From Sva-07 sp031426215 (GTDB taxonomy: Bacteria; Actinomycetota; Acidimicrobiia; Acidimicrobiales; Ilumatobacteraceae): 64,000 nt of DNA. The stretch covers positions 40,704-104,703 of the forward strand of contig JANPKU010000048.1 of assembly GCA_031426215.1 (NCBI GenBank). Reading direction: 5' to 3'. The notes beneath the pieces were generated by a model, which saw nothing but the letters and a program-made list of their open reading frames with translations, had not been told where the DNA came from and searched no databases. Positions 58,681 to 64,000 of this stretch are shown one piece after another. Each line of letters starts with the position of its first letter. Position 1 is the stretch's first letter. The position numbers and the translations under genes are program-made.

Positions 58681-58707
58681 CTGGCGCTCCAGCCTACCGA
58701 GTGCCAG
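58681..58707. promoter_or_regulatory. CIRCE operator adjoining the hrcA start
   Basis: On the minus strand CTGGCACTC, nine bases, then GAGCGCCAG form the CIRCE 9-9-9 inverted repeat; arms pair at 8 of 9 positions and match the consensus TTAGCACTC at 7 of 9. A TAGGCT -10-like hexamer (58691-58696) lies in the nine-base spacer, and the element ends directly at the ATG. Binding of HrcA would therefore cover the promoter and the start of the transcript. Confidence 0.85.
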
Positions 58708-58758
58708 CCGCCTGCCAGCTGCACCGAGGGCCTGCTGTGGCGCCGACAGCGCTGATGT

Positions 58759-60084
58759 TCAGCCGATGCTCTTGAGACGGCGGAGGGCCTCGTCGCGTTC
58801 GGCACCGTGGTCCACCATCGGTTCCACCGGGTTCGTCACCCAGCGCGCCACGTAGTTGCCATCGGGGTCGTAGCGCTCCTGCTGGAGGTGTGGATTGAAC
58901 ACGCGGAAGTACGGCGCCGCATCGGTACCGGTGCCGGCGGCCCATTGCCACCCGTGATTGTTCGACGCCAGATCACCGTCGATCAGGTGCTGCATGAACC
59001 AGCGCGCACCCCACTGCCACGGCAAGTGGAGGTCCTTCACGAGGAAGCTCGCCACGATCATGCGGACCCGGTTGTGCATCCAGCCGGTCGCGGCCAGTTG
59101 GCGCATCCCGGCGTCGACGATCCCGAACCCAGTCTCCCCTGCGGTCCACCGGTCGAACCTCTTTCGGGCCGCGGCGTCGGTGTCGACCGGCATGGCGTCC
59201 ATCTTCGGGTTCAAGTTCTCCCACGCCGTTCGGGGCTGCTGGTAGAGCACGTCGGCATAGAACTCGCGCCACGCCAACTCACTCGAGAACACGGTGTGCC
59301 CCTTCGGACCGGCGCCCGAAGCGTCGAGATCGGCGAGCAACTGCCGCGGATGGATCGTTCCCCACTTGAGGGCAGGCGAGAGCTTGCTGGTCCCGGCGAC
59401 GGCGGGGAGATCTCGCCGCTGCGGGTAGTCGTCGACCCCGTCCGGCAGAAACGCACTCCACAGGTCGTGCGCCACTTCCTCGCCCGCGGGCGGCAGATCG
59501 ATGCCGGGATCTGGGCGCTCGCCCAGCGGATCGGACTCGATGCCATGAGTTCGACCTCCCGCCCACCGGAAGTCATCCGCGGGAGCGTCGTGTGGCAGGT
59601 CCCATCCGATGCGCCGCCACACCTTGGAGAACGGCGTGAAGACCGCATACGGCTTGCCGTCGTCCTTCGTCACGCTGGCAGGCGCCACGGCGTACGGCGA
59701 GCCGATGCCCTTCAGATGGCGCTCGTCGCGTGCCAGTGCTGCCTTCACCGCCCCGTCGCGCTGTCGACCGTAGGGCGCGTAGTCACGTGCGACGAACACC
59801 GTGTCGGCGTTCACCTCCCCCGCCAGCGCCGGGACCACGTCGACGGGATCACCGTGGCGGACCACCAGCCCGGAGCCGCCTCGCTCTCGAATCGACGCAT
59901 CGAGCGATCGCAGAGCGTCGTGGAGGTACGCGCGTCTCGGAGCGCCCGACGATGCGAACGTCGGGTCGATCACGAAGACCGGCACCACCTCGGCGCCGTC
60001 GGCACCCGCTGCCAGGAGGGCAGGGTTGTCGGCGAGGCGCAGATCGCGCCGTAACCACATGATCGAACGTTGCGTGCTGGCCAC
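58759..60084 (-). CDS. Deoxyribodipyrimidine photolyase (class I, cryptochrome family)
   Basis: The 441-residue flavoprotein repairs cyclobutane dimers with light. It has an N-terminal Rossmann domain (WLRRDLRLADNPALLAAG) and a C-terminal FAD domain with LSPALKWGTIHPRQLL, SSELAWREFYADVLY, TGFGIVDAGMRQLAATGWMHNRVRMIVASFLVKDLHLPW split over about 300-345, and NHGWQWAAGTGTDAAPYFRVFNP. The Trp and His of the active site are kept. GTG 60084 or the later ATG 60060 could start it. It is 78 bases upstream of hrcA. Confidence 0.94.
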   Translation of the reverse strand: MASTQRSIMWLRRDLRLADNPALLAAGADGAEVVPVFVIDPTFASSGAPRRAYLHDALRSLDASIRERGGSGLVVRHGDPVDVVPALAGEVNADTVFVARDYAPYGRQRDGAVKAALARDERHLKGIGSPYAVAPASVTKDDGKPYAVFTPFSKVWRRIGWDLPHDAPADDFRWAGGRTHGIESDPLGERPDPGIDLPPAGEEVAHDLWSAFLPDGVDDYPQRRDLPAVAGTSKLSPALKWGTIHPRQLLADLDASGAGPKGHTVFSSELAWREFYADVLYQQPRTAWENLNPKMDAMPVDTDAAARKRFDRWTAGETGFGIVDAGMRQLAATGWMHNRVRMIVASFLVKDLHLPWQWGARWFMQHLIDGDLASNNHGWQWAAGTGTDAAPYFRVFNPHLQQERYDPDGNYVARWVTNPVEPMVDHGAERDEALRRLKSIG

Positions 60085-60118
60085 CCCTGCGTTGTACCCC
60101 GAGAATCCTCCCCACACT

Positions 60119-60145
60119 CGATCGGGCTCCGAACGCGCCCGATCG
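60119..60145. terminator. Hairpin after the large membrane protein gene
   Basis: Perfect nine-base arms CGATCGGGC (60119-60127) and GCCCGATCG (60137-60145) enclose a nine-base loop. It lies 13 bases past the stop of the 829-residue protein on the minus strand and before the photolyase start. There is no T-tract. Confidence 0.5.
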
Positions 60146-60158
60146 GGCGGGCGACGGA

Positions 60159-62648
60159 TCAGTCGACGCCGACGCCAACCGGAGCGCCGGCCAGGCCGCG
60201 CAACGTGCCGACGCCATCGATCGCGAACGCGCCGCCCAACGCTCGATCGATCACCACCAGCTGGCCGCCGACCAAGGTCGCCGCCGCCGTGGCCTCGGCA
60301 TTCCAGACCAGTGGAGACTCTCCGATCAGCTCGTCGAGCAGTATCGACGAACCGTTGGTGATGTCGATGGCCACCCAAACCGGCTCGACCGAAGCGTCTT
60401 CACCGCTGCCCGTGTTCTCCGACGTCGAGGGAGCGGTGTCGCTGTCGTCGCCGCGCAACATCGGCAGACGGACGACCACCACGTCACTGCCCGGCGACAC
60501 AGCGGTGCCCATCAGCGCGAATGGTGGGTCGTCGGCGTCGATGCCGAATGCGCTCTCGAGTCCGGCCATCGCCGAGACCGGGGAGCGCTGCCCGGTCGCA
60601 CGGTCGACATGCTGGACGCCACACGTCGACGAATCGTCGCACTCACGGACATAGGCGGTGTCGGCGCCGATGGCCAGCAGTTCTCCCGAGGTCAATCGGA
60701 CCAGTTCGGTGGCCTCTCCGTCGGTCGTTGCGACGTAGACGTCGCCGCCCCGCTGCACCACGATGCCACCACGCCCGTCACCACCGAGCAACGTCGCGCC
60801 GGGTACGGCGATCGATCGCGACGGCACGGCCGGCGAACCGGCGTCGAGATCGACGAGGACCATCTCGACGCCGACGCTCCCGGTCGATGACACCGCAGGC
60901 AACGTCGACCAGACCGTCGACGGCGATGGGCCAGCGAGCAGCGGTCCACGCCCGAACAGCCCGGGCGGCAACGGCCGCTCCTGGCCGGGAGTGGCAACGA
61001 ATCCCGACGGCTCGCCCTCGGGGTTGGCGCTGGTCACGACCGCGACCTGGTCGGCGAATTCGAACATCGAGGCACGACGGACGGCGATCACTCCCGACGA
61101 GGTCCAGACATCAGCCGTGCGCCCGTCGAGATCGATCTCGACGATGCTGCCGCCACGCGACAGCGCCGTCACGAAGAGTCCAGCGGCCGAGGGCTCGGCG
61201 CCATCGGGGAACGTGATCGGCACGGTGGACACGACCGCCTGCGGTGCCAGCTCGGCCTCCGGTGTCCTGACCGCGACCGCAGCGATCTGGCCCAATTCGT
61301 CGGCGAAATGCACGGCCTGACCCGACGCTCGATCGAGGAACTCGATTCCCTCACTGTTGGTGGAGGGCTCGAAGACGCCGCTGCTGTCGGCCGCCCAGAC
61401 ACTCCCGCGGCTCCACGACTGGCTGGGAACCCCGAGCTGGTCACCCGTCGCGAGGTCGATGACCACGCGGTCCTGACCGGTGCCCGAAGGAAGCATCGCC
61501 GTCACCGCCGATCCGTCGGGGGCAAGGTCGAGGCCGAGGCCGAATCCGTAGTACTGCAGCGCTTCGGGCAAGATGTCCGCCGCGATCGGACGGCGGCCAC
61601 CGTTGGTGCGGTCGACCAACACATCGCCACAGTCGAGTTCAGGCGAGCACTGCCGGATGAGGAGGCTCGAACGACTCGCCCCTCGTAGCGTGCCGGAGTC
61701 GATGCGACGCGCCGACCCGTCGGCGCTCACCTCGTAGACGCCACCGGCGTCGTTCACGTACGCTCGTCCATCGGAGGTGCGCACCGTCGAGTACGGATCG
61801 CCGATTCCGTTCGGTTCCTCGTCTCGACCGACCGACCCGTCGAGACCGACCTCGTACGCCGTGCTGGTCCCGTCATTGCCGTAGCTCGCAGTCAGGAACC
61901 GCGTGCTGCCGTCGTCCGCAGGCTCCCAACCGAACACGTCGAACCCGCTCCTGTCGAACTCTTCGCCCTCGATCTCGACGATCGACGGACCGTCTCGAGG
62001 AGCGATCACCATTCGAGAGCCGATCACCAGCGCTGCAGCGTCCGGCGCAGAAATGAGGCCCATGCCCTGGAACAAGTCGGGGCTCTCCAGCGCAACCGGG
62101 ACGGAGCGCATCACGCCGGACGGCAGTGACAGCGTGTGGAGGATCCCGTCGGTCGCCAGCATCAGCACCTCGGTGGGCTCGGAGATCGACGACACCTCCG
62201 GTGGCAGTGCAAGGCTGGTCGGGCCGGCGAGCGTCGCGGGCTCCGGGCGAGGAGCCTGGGTCGTCGTCGATGGGCGTTGCAGCGTGTCGTCCGGCACTTC
62301 GGACGTCGACGTGTCGGTCGACGTGTCTGGGGAGCTGCCGGTGGAGGTATCGGTCGATGTCGGTTCGTCCCCGCCGCTCAGCACCATCACGGCCGCCACG
62401 ACGGCAGATCCAGCTACCACCGCGGCGACGACTCGCTTGCGACGCGACCAGAACGACGACGTGTTGTCGTTCGATGTCGACGCTTCTCGAGCGAGCGGAC
62501 CGAAGACGGGGACACCATCCGCAACCCCAACGCCCGGCGCGGACGAAGCGACGGCCATGTGGTCACCGAACGCGTCCTCGACAGGTGGGTCGGGCACGGG
62601 GATCCCGTCGCCGGCCCATGCGCCTTCGTCGTCGGGCTCACTCATCAT
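60159..62648 (-). CDS. Large single-pass protein with extracytoplasmic repeat domain, unknown function
   Basis: The 829-residue protein has a short acidic cytoplasmic part (about residues 1-70), one membrane segment near 75-95 (VVAAVVAGSAVVAAVMVL), a Ser/Thr/Asp-rich stalk (about 96-140) and a long outside region with repeated short beta-rich units (YEVGLDGSV, YEVSADGSA, VVIDLATGDQLG, FLDRASGQAV) like a beta-propeller. Paired Cys (RQCSPELDCGD, RECDDSSTCGV) suggest disulphides outside the cell. No enzyme motif is seen. ATG 62648 is preferred; ATG 62645 or GTG 62672 is possible. Confidence 0.75.
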   Translation of the reverse strand: MMSEPDDEGAWAGDGIPVPDPPVEDAFGDHMAVASSAPGVGVADGVPVFGPLAREASTSNDNTSSFWSRRKRVVAAVVAGSAVVAAVMVLSGGDEPTSTDTSTGSSPDTSTDTSTSEVPDDTLQRPSTTTQAPRPEPATLAGPTSLALPPEVSSISEPTEVLMLATDGILHTLSLPSGVMRSVPVALESPDLFQGMGLISAPDAAALVIGSRMVIAPRDGPSIVEIEGEEFDRSGFDVFGWEPADDGSTRFLTASYGNDGTSTAYEVGLDGSVGRDEEPNGIGDPYSTVRTSDGRAYVNDAGGVYEVSADGSARRIDSGTLRGASRSSLLIRQCSPELDCGDVLVDRTNGGRRPIAADILPEALQYYGFGLGLDLAPDGSAVTAMLPSGTGQDRVVIDLATGDQLGVPSQSWSRGSVWAADSSGVFEPSTNSEGIEFLDRASGQAVHFADELGQIAAVAVRTPEAELAPQAVVSTVPITFPDGAEPSAAGLFVTALSRGGSIVEIDLDGRTADVWTSSGVIAVRRASMFEFADQVAVVTSANPEGEPSGFVATPGQERPLPPGLFGRGPLLAGPSPSTVWSTLPAVSSTGSVGVEMVLVDLDAGSPAVPSRSIAVPGATLLGGDGRGGIVVQRGGDVYVATTDGEATELVRLTSGELLAIGADTAYVRECDDSSTCGVQHVDRATGQRSPVSAMAGLESAFGIDADDPPFALMGTAVSPGSDVVVVRLPMLRGDDSDTAPSTSENTGSGEDASVEPVWVAIDITNGSSILLDELIGESPLVWNAEATAAATLVGGQLVVIDRALGGAFAIDGVGTLRGLAGAPVGVGVD

Positions 62649-62730
62649 CGACAATCTGAGCACATCCGTCACCGCTCTGGGTGCGAAATTCGGTCATCGC
62701 TGGACGCCCCAGAGGAGACCGCCGCTGTCG

Positions 62731-63273
62731 TCAACGCTTGCTGATCACGTCGCCGGGAGCGACCGCGCCGGGTTCGATCACCACGGCGCAGATGCCCCGC
62801 AGGCGGAGGTCCTTGCGGGAGTTGACCCAGCGAGCAGCGTCGACGCCGTATCGATCGGCGAACTTGGCGCAGCCGTTGTGCGGCTTCGTGGTCACCTCGA
62901 TGATCGCTGAACCGACGGTGAGGCGCGTGCCGGCCGGACAGTTGTCCTCCGAGAGATCGAAGTCGACGATGAGTTGGTCGCCGGCCAAGGGCCAGCGATC
63001 GCGATCCGCTCCGGCCACCGCTTCCAGCGAGCGAGCCGACATGAGGTTCAGTTCGGCCAGCGGATCGGCCGGACCGCCACCCGGCCTCGAGCTGCCACGT
63101 TCGAGGTAGTTGTCGCCGACCAGACCGATCCCCGGCCGCAATTCGGCCGACTCGAGCACGATCCGCTCACCCTTGGCCGGACGAGCCACCACCAGTTGGA
63201 CCCTGCCGACCTCGGACGGCGCCGCCGCCACGTGAACGATTTGGGCGTCGAGCTGATCCGTCGTGGCCGCCAT
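62731..63273 (-). CDS. MOSC-domain protein
   Basis: The 180-residue protein is a stand-alone MOSC domain, the fold used for molybdenum-cofactor sulphuration and in mARC-type proteins. It has GLVGDNYLERGSSRPGG, LNLMSARSLEAVAG, and the conserved Cys in KPHNGCAKFADRYG, a likely sulphur carrier. ATG 63273 matches the core start. It is divergent from the flavodoxin gene across 146 bases. The partner enzyme is not in the window. Confidence 0.88.
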   Translation of the reverse strand: MAATTDQLDAQIVHVAAAPSEVGRVQLVVARPAKGERIVLESAELRPGIGLVGDNYLERGSSRPGGGPADPLAELNLMSARSLEAVAGADRDRWPLAGDQLIVDFDLSEDNCPAGTRLTVGSAIIEVTTKPHNGCAKFADRYGVDAARWVNSRKDLRLRGICAVVIEPGAVAPGDVISKR

Positions 63274-63419
63274 CGCACCAGTATGACCGAGGCTGCCCGG
63301 CCGGCCGACGGAGATTCTGACCTTCATCTACGCACTGACCAAGGACCCGTGCATGCTGCCGCGCCACCTGCGCATGATCGAGGCGAGAGCCTGGAAACAC
63401 CGAGACTCAGGAGGTTGCC

Positions 63420-63956
63420 ATGCGTGCGTTGATCGTGTACGAATCGATGTTCGGCAACACACATACCGTTGCCCAACACATCGCAGAGGGCGTCGGAACC
63501 GTCTTCGAAACGACGATCGTGTCGGTCCACGACGCGACCTCAGCGCTGATCGCTGCCGCCGATCTCGTCGTGGTCGGTGGCCCCACGCACATCCACGGCA
63601 TGTCCAGCGAACGCAGCCGCGCCGGAGCCGTCGACCAAGCAGCCCAGGACGACGACCTCGAGCTCGATCCCGACGCCTTCGGGGAGGGGTTGCGCGACTG
63701 GTTCGGTGGCCTCGGCGACGACGCCGGCTCGGGTCATCTCGCTGCCGTGTTCGACACCCGTGTCCATGCGTCGGCGCTGCTCACCGGGCAGGCCTCCAAG
63801 GGCATCACCAAGCGGCTGCGGACGCACGGTTTCGACCTGGTGGTCGACGGCGAGAGCTTCTTCGTCGACAAGTCCAACCATCTCGAGGCGGGCGAAGCCG
63901 ACCGCGCGACCGAGTGGGGTCGCACCGTGGCGGACGCCGCTCAATCGAGTCGCTGA
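63420..63956 (+). CDS. Flavodoxin-family protein
   Basis: The 178-residue FMN protein opens with the phosphate-binding loop IVYESMFGNTHTVAQHIAEG (about 5-24) and has VVVGGPTHIHGMSS and VVDGESFFV of the flavin pocket. A 30-residue acidic insertion (about 72-105, QDDDLELDPDAFGEGLRDWF) separates these halves. It probably carries electrons or acts as a menaquinone-type oxidoreductase. AGGAGG (63410-63415) precedes the ATG. Confidence 0.9.
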   Translation: MRALIVYESMFGNTHTVAQHIAEGVGTVFETTIVSVHDATSALIAAADLVVVGGPTHIHGMSSERSRAGAVDQAAQDDDLELDPDAFGEGLRDWFGGLGDDAGSGHLAAVFDTRVHASALLTGQASKGITKRLRTHGFDLVVDGESFFVDKSNHLEAGEADRATEWGRTVADAAQSSR

Positions 63957-64000
63957 CCTGCTGGTCGCAACAGCGACGGAGGGCGATCGGTCCACCACCG

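Overview
The window is high-GC, densely coded DNA from a free-living actinobacterium. The clues are a BldD homologue, an ANTAR response regulator beside polA, a Pol I with a degenerate proofreading domain, a 6C-type small RNA, frequent GTG starts and many apparently leaderless promoters. The overall gene content (monomeric isocitrate dehydrogenase, a discrete FAS-II cluster, fasciclin lipoproteins) fits Acidimicrobiia of the Ilumatobacter type. That placement is my inference and was not tested by a search. No prophage, insertion sequence, CRISPR array or rRNA is visible. No gap between genes exceeds about 240 bases.

Layout. 1-6.9 kb: a partial alpha/beta hydrolase, galactokinase, a four-gene minus-strand run (two CNNM/CorC-type membrane proteins, a PH-domain protein, a BtuF-like protein), then a glutathione peroxidase whose catalytic codon is an in-frame TGA (selenocysteine), followed by a gamma-glutamylcyclotransferase-like gene. 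6.9-14.8 kb, minus strand: coaE, rpsA, a methyltransferase carrying an in-frame 48-bp palindromic element, a PPOX-class flavoprotein, polA, an ANTAR regulator, a TrmO-like gene, a small coiled-coil gene and a tRNA with anticodon CAA. 14.9-20 kb: a type II fatty-acid cluster fabD-fabH-fabG-acpP-fabF with a convergent fabZ. The FabD carries an unusual C-terminal biotinyl/lipoyl-like domain. 20-29.8 kb: fasciclin lipoprotein, HAD-acyltransferase fusion, 6C-like ncRNA, LysR regulator, acyl-CoA carboxylase beta subunit, citrate synthase convergent with NADP isocitrate dehydrogenase, acyl-CoA dehydrogenase. 29.8-37.4 kb: stress, hydrolase and transport genes, two more copies of the 48-bp palindrome, an SDR, and a carboxy(nor)spermidine dehydrogenase/decarboxylase pair. 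37.5-53 kb: signalling and envelope genes (GGDEF-EAL protein, luciferase-like oxidoreductase, a translationally coupled fasciclin/ABC exporter operon, SpoIIE phosphatase plus STAS protein, hemerythrin-histone-H1-like fusion, STAS-GAF-GGDEF cyclase, tRNA-Val, 2-oxoglutarate oxygenase). 53-64 kb: a tandem-repeat membrane protein, then the minus-strand hrcA-dnaJ-rsmE-bldD-hemW cluster with a CIRCE operator directly before hrcA, a photolyase, a large single-pass extracytoplasmic protein, a MOSC protein and a flavodoxin.

Links between genes. Two c-di-GMP enzymes share the window with a BldD homologue that keeps the charged c-di-GMP-binding signature, and a palindrome lies in the bldD promoter. The most unusual observations are the selenocysteine glutathione peroxidase with its bacterial SECIS-like hairpin, the 48-bp palindromic element that has entered a coding sequence in frame, and the FabD fusion.
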